NCBI GenBank assembly: GCA_903632075.3
Contig: CAHIKZ030004296.1
Location: forward strand, 2,274,501 to 2,338,500
Direction of reading: 5' to 3'
Source: Acanthosepion pharaonis
Taxonomy: Eukaryota; Mollusca; Cephalopoda; Sepiida; Sepiidae
Length of the DNA: 64,000 nt
Shown here piece after piece: positions 10,628 through 21,969 of this stretch. Made by a program: the position numbers and the translations under genes. Each line of letters begins with the position of its first letter. Position 1 is the stretch's first letter. Below the pieces are notes generated by a model, which was not told the origin of the DNA, did not search any database, and worked only from the letters and a program-made list of their open reading frames with translations.

Positions 10628-10776
10628 ATACATGAGTCGTCGGGAATTGCAATTCACCATTCATTCATTGAAAGGCATGGAACAATGTCTTGTGCCATTT
10701 TTGAGCGACTGTGACAAGAACTCTGACCGCAAGATCAGCTTGGAGGAGTGGGAAATGTGCTTGGATCTAGATAAAG
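10628..10776 (+). CDS. SPARC: SPARC exon: EF-hand 1 end and EF-hand 2
   Basis: Acceptor TTTAG at 10623-10627, donor GTAAAT at 10777. It encodes TYMSRRELQ, then LKGMEQCLVPFLSDC and the EF-hand 2 loop DKNSDRKISLEE. The loop has calcium ligands at positions 1 (D), 3 (N), 5 (D), 9 (S) and 12 (E), so calcium binding looks intact. The cysteine pair bracketing EF-hand 2 (SDC and EMC) matches the conserved disulfide. Ends in phase 1. Confidence 0.94.
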
Positions 10777-10857
10777 GTAAATTTCAACGAAATTAAACAA
10801 TCTATAAAGGACAACAAAATTAGGACCTTAAAAAAAAAGAAAATTTTTAAAAGTGTG

Positions 10858-10896
<39 letters not shown>

Positions 10897-11118
10897 TTTA
10901 AAAAAATTTATAACATAAATATGTTATAAAATCACTACAAAAAATAGCCATTTTGTTTCAACACCCTCGGTGTCTTATCAAGTGATGATGTCGAATGTAA
11001 AATAAATGTTTTTAAAAGTTTCGAATTAATTAACAATCCTTCACAAGGGGAAAAAACGTTGTTACAAAAGCTAGATGGACCAATCAAAAATACAAGTATA
11101 GGAAAATTCAATACTTGG

Positions 11119-11166
<48 letters not shown>

Positions 11167-11206
11167 TATTAGTTTAGGCGTTATTTTTTAATGGTTACTC
11201 ATATGT

Positions 11207-11360
11207 GAGTAGACGCCCTGTTTATTTTAAACTATTTCGTCTACCGGAAGGAACATTCGACAAAACTTATTAGGGTGCATTTCCTTTAATAAGATTTCTC
11301 GAAAGTACAAGTCGGTAGACGAAATAAAAATGCTGTTTCAAATAAACTGAGCGTCTGCTC
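11207..11360. mobile_element. 154-bp fold-back MITE
   Basis: Arms of ~45 bp: GAGTAGACGCCCTGTTTATT at the left and its imperfect reverse complement ending GAGCGTCTGCTC at the right; the inner ends ATTTCGTCTACCGG and CGGTAGACGAAAT pair exactly. Non-coding. No clear target-site duplication, so the superfamily is open. Confidence 0.7.
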
Positions 11361-11364
11361 AAAA

Positions 11365-11460
11365 AGGTATGAATCTACCATTCTCCCCAACTATGGGTTA
11401 ATTAGTAAAACTTATAATTAAAACTATTATCTCAAAAAAAAAAATTACAATGTAAAAATA
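11365..11460 (+). repeat. SINE type A, 3' fragment
   Basis: GGTATGAATCTACC then CCAACTATGGGTTAATTAGT matches the body of the type A SINE at 8930-8970; the tRNA-like head is missing. Confidence 0.55.
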
Positions 11461-12222
11461 TTTTTTGCCTTTAAATTGAATCCATTAAGTTGAGCTGTGT
11501 TCTTTTTTCATCTGTGTGATGTTTCATATAAAGCAGAAAGAGACTGTTACCTTTTGGGGGGCCAATGTTTAGCGAAGAAGTACGAAAAAAAAAGAAACAA
11601 TACCAACTGATATTACCTGTAGTTATTTTTTCGTATAAAAAATTATATTTCTTTCTCTTCATGTTAGTGTACTTCATGAAAGTGGCACTATATAGGAAAG
11701 TTGGTAGAACTTTCGTTACCTAGGTCAGAGACGCTGATGAAACTATAGAATCAGACGATAGACATTCCTCTGACTAGCGGCTAATAGCTACAACAAATTT
11801 GAGCTTCTAAGCAAGGCTTATTAGGTTCTTAGACAAAGGCTATAACTTCCATGAATTCTTCTGGTTATGATTTCAATTACGAAATCTATAGGGCAATAGT
11901 TTTAACCATTCAGAATTCCTTCTGGTTTGATTCCGATTTTAAATAAAACTTCCTTATTTGTACATAGCCCATACGATTCTTCCTGTTACCAAACATGGTG
12001 TCTACCGCCAATCTTAAACAGTTCCTTTCTGCAGTTTGATATGGGAAATTTGCCCCGGTTTTCCGACATGAAAGGGTTGCGGTTAAAAATGCGACAAAAT
12101 TGAAAAAAGCAACAATGGCTTGAAAAACTAGACAGGACAATTCTCTATTTTTTTAGCAAAATGTAGGAAATTTACCCCGGCTTTCCCATATGAAATGTTT
12201 GAGGTTAAAAATGCGACGAAAC

Positions 12223-12276
<54 letters not shown>

Positions 12277-12779
12277 GACGGCTTGAAAGATTAGAGCGGA
12301 TAATTCTCTATTTTTAGGCGGCTCTTTCAGACGAAAGAATAGATTCAAACTCCTGCTTGTTGCGTAACTATAAAGGAAGAAAATGTTTATTTACATGCAC
12401 AAAACAAAGGGGTAAAAGGATATACATAATTACGAGAGAAAGAAAGGGAGAAGAAGATTCCTTTAAATTTAAAGGAAGAAAAAATGTTCATCAAAAAAGA
12501 AAAGGCTTGCTCAAAATATTTTTCTGAGTGCCTAAAAAAGTTATTTAAGCGAGTAGTAGATTGTTGTTAAATGTTAAACCACTCACAGATTTGTTCAGAG
12601 TTCTTGTATAGGTGGAAACTGTAGGAAGATACGAATTTCGTAGTTGAGTGAGTTCGTAGGCCGGCGACAGATATCTTCTAGTTACAATAAGGCAGATCTC
12701 CAATTTGTTTTTAGTTGTGGGCCGACGGTCTTTCTCTACAGCCCATAGTAGGTAGTTCTTTCTTGAAGATGACTATTCT

Positions 12780-13020
12780 TCTGCTGCCGACCTATGTCAC
12801 AGACGGTTGTCGAGTACTCGGTATTTAATAGAACCCCCCACCCCCCACCCCAGTGACTCATGTTGTGACACAAGGTCAATTTTTAACGTGGGGACCCGAG
12901 TGTTTTCACTCGGGCCGCTGGTCTAAGCTGGTCATAGCTTGTCCAAGTTAGTCATTGTTGATCTTGACTTGTCATAGCTGGTCCAAGCTACGGTTGTCGA
13001 GTACTCACTGCTAATCAGGC
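12780..13020. repeat. Short tandem repeats around GGTTGTCGAGTACTC
   Basis: GGTTGTCGAGTACTC occurs at ~12804 and ~12992, and CATAGCTGGTCCAAGCT-type units repeat between them (12930-12990). Upstream is a C-run (12835-12852). No function assigned. Confidence 0.5.
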
Positions 13021-13094
13021 GTAAATTATTCGTATTTATGAAGATTAGGTTACTCAGAAAATATCGAGGACTTCCCCTCCAAAACTGCTATACA

Positions 13095-13345
13095 TATTTC
13101 CTGGCCATTTCATTTGTTAGAAAATATATTCTTATCTCTGATAAGAATCAAGGTTTTGGGACCTGCTTTATGGAAGCAAGGGTCCGACAAGTTAAGTGCA
13201 TTACCCCGGACTTCATGGCACCAAGGACAGGATAATGATGCTAAAACTCCTTTTTATATTTTCCAGCTATCTCGTTCGTCAGAAAATATATCCTTATTTC
13301 TGATAACAAGACTTTGGGAGCCGAGTTTGAAAGCAGGGGAAAAAA
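13095..13345. repeat. Two-copy ~160-bp tandem duplication
   Basis: The unit with GTTAGAAAATATATTCTTAT-CTCTGATAA at 13117 recurs at 13275 with about 80% identity by eye. Two short frames overlap it, but neither has coding support. Confidence 0.55.
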
Positions 13346-13599
13346 GGTGGGATGATGATTAAAAAAGACGCTAGAATATGAACCTGTTATATATTGTAGT
13401 TGTGGTTCTCATGTTAAATTCTAATACTGACCAATGCCATATTTCGGAAGAAATTCATAAGGTCATTCATATATTTAGCTATTTATTTGATTTTTTTTTT
13501 TTATCTATCAATTGGTTTATCGCTTTTCTATTTGTTTTCTTAATTAAATTCCTGTTAAGCCAAGAAAAAGAAATGTCGTCTGTTAGCTAGGGGTTCTTT

Positions 13600-14100
13600 T
13601 TTACTACACGCTTTACATTCATACATTAAACATTATTAGCAGTACGTTATTTAATGTGGACAATTGTAAGTACATTCGCACTTACCAATACAAAAATTAA
13701 TTCTACAACAGACTTTCTTTTGTAATGGCAAACACTAAATAGGCGTTGACATAAATATTTGCAGAAATAACTTCTGACCGGTTTTTCGCAGAACAAAAAA
13801 ACTGGGGTGGGAGACACGTCAGACAAGTCCAGGTTTCCTCTTGTAATTTTTGTTCTTCATGTTCTCTTCCTATTTTGCCATTTTGTTTTTGATAGACTCA
13901 AGGAAAATGTTGAAAAATTAAGTTTAATATAGATTACGATTATATTTTTCTTGCGTGAAAAAAGAAATGATCTGAATTCTTATAAAAATTTGTTCATACG
14001 AATGTCCCTATCTTGGTTGTTATAGTCCTAATATTTTGGTTGTTGTTTCTTCGTATGGCTGTCAAGTATCTGTTGTAGTTCATAACCATCCCGGAATTTA
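13600..14100. other. SPARC intron, nothing recognised
   Basis: AT-rich, no open frame with homology, no RNA gene seen. Confidence 0.45.
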
Positions 14101-14149
14101 GAACCGAAATCTTTATTTCACGTCACCAGGAAAGATTGTCCTTATTCCA

Positions 14150-14720
14150 TTGTGCGTCCTGGGTATGACGATAACCTGCATCCACGTCCAGGGTAAGACG
14201 ATAAACTACGCCCAACAGCAAGGCCTCTGATCAGGAGGCTTTGAGGAGCGTGGAACCCCCTCTTAATTGCTCTTAAAGTTCCCAGGTCCACCCTGACTCG
14301 GGGTGGTAGCACCTGTTAGGGTCCCATCTATGGGCAAATAGTTAACCCAGAAACTGAGGTAAAAGGCATTATAAAAGTGTAAAAATGGGTTTTAATACCA
14401 GAAATACTTTGTAAAAATTATTACCAGAAATAAATTTTTTGAAAAAAAAAATTACTAGCAATATGTTTTGGAAAAAACTATTACCAGCAATACGTTTTTG
14501 AAAAAATATTACCAGCAATACGTTTTTGAAAAAACAATATTACCAGCTATACGTTTTTGAAAAAATATTACCAGCTATACATTTTTGAGGAAAAATATTA
14601 ACAGAAATAGATTTTTGACAAAACAAAAATATTACTTAAAAAAAAAAAAAAAAAAAAATAGAAAAGAAAGTTGTCGGCATTAAATGACCCATTGAGGTTG
14701 ATATGACGTAAAACAAACCA
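14150..14720 (+). mobile_element. Minisatellite-bearing interspersed element (copy 1)
   Basis: A flank with GACGATAAACTACGCC, GAGCGTGGAACC and AGGTCCACCCTGACTC is followed by about seven ~28-34 bp tandem units of the form ATTACCAGCAATACGTTTTT (14394-14630), then GGCATTAAATGACCCATT. Reverse copies with the same flanks and a related internal repeat are at 28745-29240 and 34110-34480. Non-coding; its modular layout resembles non-autonomous Helentron-like (pearl-type) elements of molluscs, which is only an inference. Confidence 0.65.
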
Positions 14721-14801
14721 AACCTCATTCCATTGTCCACGCGAGAAAATATCACGTATCATTTAATTATATCCAGTTCATAGCTCTTATTGCTTCCATT
14801 A

Positions 14802-14866
<65 letters not shown>

Positions 14867-15714
14867 TGCATTAACCGGCCCAGGATTGAACGCAAGGTGA
14901 CTCGATTCGCTTAAACAATACATGTGCCACCGAACACTTCAGTAGTGGAAACATAGTTTTAAATCAAATGTCGACTGTCTTCCTCTTTTACCGAACCAAA
15001 ATATGACTTAAGCTACGTAGTGTAATTAGGTGGTTCAGAGTTTTGGAGGCTTAGATTTAATGTTCGTTCTCTCTTAATGAAAATGAGGACAGAACTTTGA
15101 ATAAATAAGTGTATAATAATCATAATAATCCATTTAAAAATTCATTTAAGACTGAATGAATTTAACTCTTTCTACCACACTAGAAAGTACCTGACCCTTT
15201 CTGTCAGCTTAGGCTTCAAAAATGGAGTATTGTTATTGGGCTGGACCGGCGCAGTCATCAATTTCCATTCTTGATAGTGTGAGGTTACTCACATCGTAGC
15301 AGCAGAAATAGCCTCGTGTTCACAGGAAATAAAAACATACTTCACAGGAATAAAACATACACAGAGATAACATTAAGAGCATGTTAAATTGTACATTAAT
15401 ATCATACAATTTATTGTGTGTGTGTGTTTTTGTTTGTTTGTGTTTTTTGGTTGCATGTAATAAAAGGAAGAAGTCATTTTGCATTATTACAAGCAATGTC
15501 CCGGAGAGAGAGAATTTGGGACGCGTGTTGACCGTCCGTCAGTCAGTAGCGTAAAGATTGAATTCAATGTCTTTTGGTGGGATATCCGTTTTCCGGCATG
15601 CTGGGAGAATTTTTATTTTTTATTCAATTTATTTTAAACAAAGTTTTTGTTATTTGTTTCATTTTACTTTATTTATAATATTAATTATTAATATTATTAA
15701 TAATAATAATGTCC

Positions 15715-16140
15715 CCAACAGTGATTCAAGATTCTTCATACGGTCCTGCAATCTCTTTCCCAGAAACGTCGCAAGCCTATTGCTACACTATCGCTACCCC
15801 CATGGCAAATGTTCAGATGAGTTCCATTCTTTAATTCTGCCAGTTCAGACTTTTACCGATAGAACTTGCCAGGCTACGCTCACAGAGTCGAATCACCCAC
15901 ATTTCGTCCGTATTCCAATCGTTAGGAGGAAGTTCCACCCAGACTGCTAATTTGCGGAACAGATTCTCTGGTGAATACTTCCCTGAACACTACAATTTTA
16001 AGCTTTTCAAATTAAGGGTCAATCGTTATCTATCCTCCTTATCCTCATGATCATCACTTCCTTGTATCTTCTCTGACGTTCATGTCACACATGTCATTCA
16101 GTAACCTTGAGTGGTTCTTGAGCCTTGTACTGGGAGAATT
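15715..16140 (+). repeat. Non-LTR retrotransposon ORF2 tail
   Basis: One frame from 15735 reads NLFPRNVASLLLHYRYPHGK, then CSDEFHSLILPVQ and the SNHPHFVRIPIVRRKFH block, typical of the region just before the end of a jockey/CR1-like ORF2. A frameshift near 15945 precedes the FxRTATLWN-like tail. Ends with the family 3' terminus GAGTGGTTCTTGAGCCTTGT. Confidence 0.75.
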
Positions 16141-16699
16141 CTAGTAAAAACAAAACAAAATAGCAATGAACTGAGTTTAACATGACATCATTTCCTGTTT
16201 GATGTCGTTCTAAATTTTAATTTTATAGGCGTAAACATCATTTTGTAATTCCATTTTTATAACTTTCTAGAAATAGGTTCTTAACATCCTGCCTTAATGT
16301 TTGACTCATTGAATTATTTTAGGAACAAAAGATTGCCACTGACCGGATTTTCTCGAACTTCGCTGATATTCTGCGAGAATGAACGTTGCTTGGAAGCAAG
16401 ATTTTTTTTTTTTTTTTTGTTGCTCTCTAAGCGCTGTTCCAAACTTTTCTTTATCCTCCAATTCTTGAGAAAAACACAAATGCATTGACCAGATATATTA
16501 ACTTTGGGAAAGGAAAATTTGATAACTTTAGCATGATTATTTTCCTTATGATTATCAATACGGCTATTTTGGTCTGCACTGTTTGGTCTCGGGCGCTTTT
16601 GTGTGTATATACATATGTTTGTATTTCCTTTCGTAAGAGATGATGGAAATATCTCTAACATGACATATCCATATTCATTTCAATTATTATGAAGAGTTA

Positions 16700-17005
16700 T
16701 GGTCACCCATCTTCTGAAGGGATACGGTACATAAAGGTGAAGACTGGAAACGTGAAAATCAAACAAATGCGAAGATTTTGATATTTGTGAAGCGTTTTAA
16801 CGGATGACACAATATGTGGCAACGAAATCCGAAGCTGCAATCGAATAGCAAAAGATTTCTTTCCAAAATTAAAAGTGTTAAGAAACAGGAAAAATGTCAT
16901 TAGAAATAAAGTGGTGAATTACTAATATTAACCTTCCTATATGGCAGTGAATGCTTGGCAATTTCCTCATAGATGAAAAGAAAATTCGAATCAATAGAGA
17001 TGTGG
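16700..17005 (+). repeat. RTE-type LINE, left part of a split copy
   Basis: Broken frames read TGNVKIKQMRRF and SVLTDD-EIRS-RIAKD, corresponding to the region after the RT catalytic motifs of RTE-like ORFs. It stops in the sequence GAATCAATAGAGATGTGG. The continuation (ATEMWFYRRML) is found at 17901, on the other side of an inserted element. Confidence 0.65.
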
Positions 17006-17900
17006 GGTACTCGGACATTTGGCCGACAATGTAGTGGCGTACTCACATGTATGTGACACACTTTATCGTAATGCGCTAAATTTATTTATTTACTGTATTA
17101 ATTTATAATTTTTCGTTTTTTGGGGGGGGGGGGGGGCTTTTTTAAACAAAATCTATTCTGTATATTTATCTTACTTCAAATATTACTGTAAGATAAGTTT
17201 TTTTGAGAAAAAGCACATTTTACTACAGCAAAAATCTTAAGCTTTTACGATATGAAAGATCTTTCAATTTTTGTCTATTTCTGAGATGAGGTATTATGTA
17301 CACTATTTACATTATTCGGACTATTGTCCTCATCTTTGTTGCCATATTTGTCACAACGTTTCGGCCGCCTTCAGGTGGTTGGAATGTCGAATTGAACCCT
17401 TTATTTTGCTCACTGTTCTAGTTCCACGTGCCATGTTTAATGGATGTCAGTTATCTCCTGTTAATTCCTCTCTCCAAGTTCTCCACTGCCTTAACCGGGT
17501 ATTGAACTCACACTCTTTGGGTCCTGACACTGGATCTAACCAATGCCTTTATACACTGTGCCATGTGTCCTTGAATTTCAATTTCGCTTTTAATCATCAT
17601 TAGCTTAAAGGGATGAACTAGTTTTTATCTTACTGTTGAATATGAACTTAAATAATTAGGTGCTACTTTTTATCCAAATACACTCGAATATTTTTAAAAA
17701 TATTAATTTCAATAAACAAATATTGAAATAAGGAAACTTAACTTTAGATTTAGTCATTTAATCACTTGAAATTCAGTGGTAACTATTAGTCCTATTCTGT
17801 CTTATAATACTGATAATTAAAATACTTAAAGTATTGCTTGTTACTATTTTTACTCATATTTTTTCGGGGAAATGTCCGTTCGGCCAAATGTCCGGCCACG
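17006..17900. mobile_element. Non-autonomous DNA transposon inserted in LINE
   Basis: 895 bp with inverted ends: CTCGGACATTTGGCCGAC at the left and GTTCGGCCAAATGTCCGGCC at the right (15 bases pair perfectly). The target GAGATGTGG is duplicated at 16997-17005 and 17901-17909. An 8-9 bp duplication fits hAT or MULE-type transposition. It carries no transposase and is itself host to a SINE at 17271-17595. Confidence 0.75.
17271..17595 (-). repeat. tRNA-derived SINE, type B, near full length (reverse)
   Basis: On the - strand: tRNA-like head (ACATGGCACAGTGTATAAAG, B-box GTGAGTTCAATACCC), a middle with GGCACGTGGAACTAGAACAG, and a 3' body with GGCCGAAACGTTGTGACAAA, ending ATACCTCATCTCAGAAATAG. Other copies lie at 27044, 31795, 46326, 49079 and 62455. 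Confidence 0.75.
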
Positions 17901-18080
17901 GAGATGTGGTTCTACAGGAGGATGCTAAGAATGTCATATACGGAGCGTGTAATCAAAGAATTTTTAAGAAAAATGGAAACAGAAAGAACCCTTTATACTT
18001 CGAATCAGAAAGACAGTTGAATTTCTGAAACGTATAATGAGAAAAGAGGGTTTGAAAAATTTAATAAATACTGTTTAAAG
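17901..18080 (+). repeat. RTE-type LINE, right part of the split copy
   Basis: Reads (T)EMWFYRRMLRMSYTERVIK then RKMETERTLYTS and, after a frameshift, NEKRGFEKF. WFYRRMLR is a hallmark of the C-terminal region of RTE-clade ORFs. Direct continuation of 16700-17005. Confidence 0.7.
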
Positions 18081-18360
18081 TGAAAATAAAAACTGGGGCC
18101 TCTATTTTAGCCAAAATATAGTATCCATTAAATGTTTGAAATAATACAAATATTAGATTGCGAATAAATCACATATATACCGGGTGTAATAGCAAAATTG
18201 TCCAATTGTTAGATAGTCATGTATAAATATTTAGAAATGTCTCCTGGCAACGTTTAGTCATTTAATGGTAAAGTTTTTTTCACAACCATATTGGCCCATG
18301 AATGGATTTGTGATCATGGCGCGTGGACGGTAGCGCAAGTATATTTAAACGAGGCAGTAT

Positions 18361-18417
<57 letters not shown>

Positions 18418-18421
<4 letters not shown>

Positions 18422-18495
18422 AAAAGGCTTTGGTCATAATTTATTCCACTGGAATCGTAAATACGATCCAATTCATCAGACCTACAAATTCAAAA
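18418..18495 (-). ncRNA. Hammerhead-like motif beside TA repeat (degenerate)
   Basis: On the - strand: GGTCTGATGA, then a long stem II (ATTGG-ATCGTA with TACGAT-TCCAGT), then GGAATAAATTATGACC. It has the CUGAUGA box and a strong stem II but GAAA is replaced by GAAU and the cleavage position reads G in the standard register, so activity is doubtful. It lies downstream, on the same strand, of the Penelope-like element at 20.7-21.9 kb. Confidence 0.4.
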
Positions 18496-19060
18496 AGAAA
18501 ACAGCAAAAACAACTCCGGGAATAAAAAATAAAATTTAGTGAGAGTGTATGTATGAGAATGTGGGACGAATGTTAGAGTAAATGAAAGCTATAGGGAGGG
18601 GTAACAGACGAGAGAAGAACAGGAAGGTCTAAAGATGAAGGTGGGGTTAAAATTTAACAGAGAAATTTTAAAGAGGGGAGTCAAAGACAGTTTAAGTGAG
18701 AGAAATATAAAGATATATTTTGTGGTGACATACACACACAATAGACGATCTAATCTTAAAGATCAGAAGATGAGAGAGGGAGAGGAAAAGAAAAAGGGGT
18801 GGAGGAGAGAGATGGGGGTGGGAGGAACTAAAATCGAAGGGCATATATAAAAGAACCGCTGTGTAATCAAGAAAATTTGACAAAAGTAATATCGACTACA
18901 GGTTACAAATCAAATATAAACATATAAAAAAAGAAACATAACGATTATCTAATCTAGCAAGGACCTATATTTCTATGTTCAAAAACACATGCGTATACAC
19001 ACATACACAACAACATATTTATATTTACACGTACATACATATAGGCGTGTACACACATAC

Positions 19061-19121
<61 letters not shown>

Positions 19122-19357
19122 CTTCCACATATATATCCACATTTACACAAATATATACATACGGACATGCACATACATACGCATAAACATATATACATAA
19201 AAAACTTACATCTCCCTACAATTACATGCATCCATCTAAACAAATAAACAATGTATCCCTTTATCTATCCGTCTAACTATACATACCCATATACAGATAT
19301 AAATGTATACATACATACCTAAACATACACACACACATATATACATACACATACATC

Positions 19358-19421
<64 letters not shown>

Positions 19422-19500
19422 TTTGGATAGATGTGAGTTTGTGACCCTGGGCTTCACGCTTTAGCGATCGTGAGACAAACTGATTAATGTTTTAAAAAAT
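18496..19500. repeat. Microsatellite-rich intron (CATA/TA, GA-rich)
   Basis: A purine-rich stretch (18540-18840, GAGAGGGAG-type) is followed by degenerate CATA/TACA repeats (18960-19350) and two long TA runs. No coding sequence; the many short frames here (Tyr-Ile repeats) are compositional. Confidence 0.7.
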
Positions 19501-20690
19501 TTGGGTTTATGTAGATTGCGTGTATTGGTGTTATTGTGGAAGTGGTGGGGGAAATTTCGTCGTTTTGTCATTCATCGTACTAACGCAAACATCGATATAT
19601 GCAGACACATATACATACTTGGTCGTCCGTCGGGACTCATACATATATAAACGTATGTGGGCAGTTTCGGCTATGACACATGTATGTATACGGGTGGTGT
19701 TATGTCTATACATACGCATTTGTATGTTGAAATTTAAACATTGGAAGTGTTGCGGAAATGTCTCGTTAATGTCTCCATGTCATATTATGTATTTTTTTTT
19801 TTTTTTTTTTTTCTCGCTGAAAAATATTTCCTCGCATGTATGTATATACGTGTGGTGGGTTTTTGTAAAATTATGATAGGTAAAAATTATTATTATTTAT
19901 ATTTATTTTTAAATTTTTGAAAAAAATGGGGGTTTATTTGTTATTTTTAAAGCTGGTTATTTGTTTGTTTCTGGTGACTGTGTATATGTAACAGGTAAAA
20001 ATTTGTAATCCTTATTGTTTAATTTATATGGTGATATTTAATATATTGGGTGAGAGGGTGGTTAAATTTAATAACGGGTCTATATGATATGATGTGATAG
20101 TAATGTTTCAAGGGATTGGAGACAATGATATTTAGCTAATAGTTATTGTAAATTGGAAGAAATTGCAAATTGGTAGAAATGATTAGTAACGGTGGTGGGA
20201 GAATGATAAAACCATGTATGTAGTTATAGTGGTGGTAGCTTGAACTAAAAAGTGGTTGTTGGTGTTTTATTTTATTTTTGTTTTATGTATTAATTTATTT
20301 TGGTATAAATCCTGATAATAGGTATTCTGTGTAAAATTATGGTTGTTGAAGATTACTATAATTTTTAATTTTAAAATTATTATTGTTATTATATTAAAGC
20401 TGCCTGGTAATAGGTGTTTGTTCACATGGTTACATATGGAAATTATATCTGATCATATTGTTTTAAGGTATTAAATATGCTGGGGGATTAATAAAGATTG
20501 TAGTGGATTATATGTTAATATTGGGTGTGATGTGTAAGTGATGGTGCTGTGTGTTGGTGGTAATGATAATATTGATAGTTAATAGATATTGTAAAGTGGT
20601 AAAAGTGATTACTAATGGTGGTGCAATTATAATAATGATAGGTGCAATTATTTTGATGGTATCTTTAAATTAAATTGTGATTGTTGGTGG
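19500..20690. other. GT/TTA-biased sequence, possible Penelope element 3' region
   Basis: Strand-biased (T- and G-rich on +) non-coding DNA directly downstream (on -) of the Penelope-like coding remnant. GTGGTGG-AATG-TAAT phrases recur. It may be the element's 3' untranslated part, but no boundary is visible. Confidence 0.35.
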
Positions 20691-20699
20691 TTTGTCTGT

Positions 20700-21870
20700 T
20701 TTATCCGTTTGGTATGAATTCGGATAATAGGTACTTGTTCTCATGCCTACATTTGGAGATTATCTCTGATTTTTTGTTTAGCAAGTTCTTTTGCGGTTTG
20801 TGTGATATTATTGCTACTTTTTCATTTAGGCAAAGTAGGCATTTTTTCGTAATGTTGTTGTAGGCAGGGGCTTTTTTCAATATTTCCCAACTTATTGTTG
20901 GTGTGATGTTTTTGTCTTTTTGCTGCCATATGTATGTAGAAAGTGTTGTGCTGTTCGAATATTTCCTGTTGTTGAATGAAAGGTTGTGATTGTTATTCCT
21001 CATTTTGAATGGACCTTCGGTGGCACCGAGGTAGTGCATAGTGTTGTTGTTTGTACTTACCTTGGCCTTGTATATTGTGTTCGTAATTTGGCAATTTCCC
21101 TGGAGTGGACATATTGTTCTGTTTCTGCAGTTGCATATTGGATCCTTGGTTACATTTTTGTAGGTTGTCATTTTTTTGTTGTGGCTTTTGATTATTTCTG
21201 TTATGTTTTTTGTACAGCTGTAACTGATCTTTACGTTATTTTTTGTTAAATATTTTTGATAATTTGTTTTCTTCAGTGAAGTGTTTTTCTATTAAGTTTA
21301 GGAATATTTTGCCTATGTTCGTTTTAACAGTTTTGTTATATGGTGGATTAAACCAGATAATGTTTCTCTTTCTGTTTCTGCATTTTGGCTGTGGAGGTAT
21401 ATATTGTAGTTGTGTGTAACCACTTGCTTTTAGTGCTTCGTTGTATAGTGCTATTTTGCTATTGAAAATTTGCATGTTAGATGAGTTCTCAGTCTGCGGC
21501 TGATTGATTTTGGTATTTGTTTGATGATAGAAGGTGGATGGTTGGAGGATGTGTGTACGTAAGTTGGTGTGTCATTTTCTTTTTTGTATGGTTCATATGT
21601 GTTGTTGATCAGGTTAAGAGTGACGTCAAGGAAGTTTACTATAGTTGTGCCTGTATTTATCTCTATTTTGAATCCAATGTTTTTAGGGCGTTCACTATTT
21701 TCTTCCTGAATTTGTCTACTTTGGGGCCATTGGATTCCCTTTATTAAGATAAGACCGTCATCTCTGTATAATCCTGTGTCCTTTCTCTCCAGGATTCTGG
21801 CCAGGTATGATAGGATGAGTATGCCTACTAATTCGCATATTTCTGCTCTATCGTAGCTACCCATTGTTAT
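20700..21870 (-). pseudogene. Penelope-like element: RT C-half plus GIY-YIG endonuclease, broken
   Basis: Penelope-like retroelement ORF read from 21870 down to 20701 with two or three frame breaks. From its N-terminal side: TMGSYDRAEICELVG and the RT catalytic box GLYRDDGL (Y-R-D-D), NIGFKIEI and NFLDVTLNL, NPPYNKTVKTNIGK, then CPLQGNCQ and the GIY-YIG nuclease motifs IYKAKV and HYLGATEGPFK-R-NNNH. RT fused to a C-terminal GIY-YIG nuclease defines this class. The 5' part (fingers, DIKEFYPSI) is missing, ending at a TA microsatellite (21874-21912). Not functional; frames at 20681-21249 on + are its shadow. Confidence 0.85.
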
Positions 21871-21915
<45 letters not shown>

Positions 21916-21969
21916 AAACAATTTTACTTACTTCGAAATTGTGAACCGATACAAACATTGAATATAAGA

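Noticed and set aside
18954..19457. Small frames made of Tyr-Ile repeats
   Set aside because: Translation of TA and CATA microsatellites.
20681..21249. + strand frames at the first Penelope locus
   Set aside because: They are antisense shadows of the RT/GIY-YIG frame on the - strand, which has recognisable motifs.
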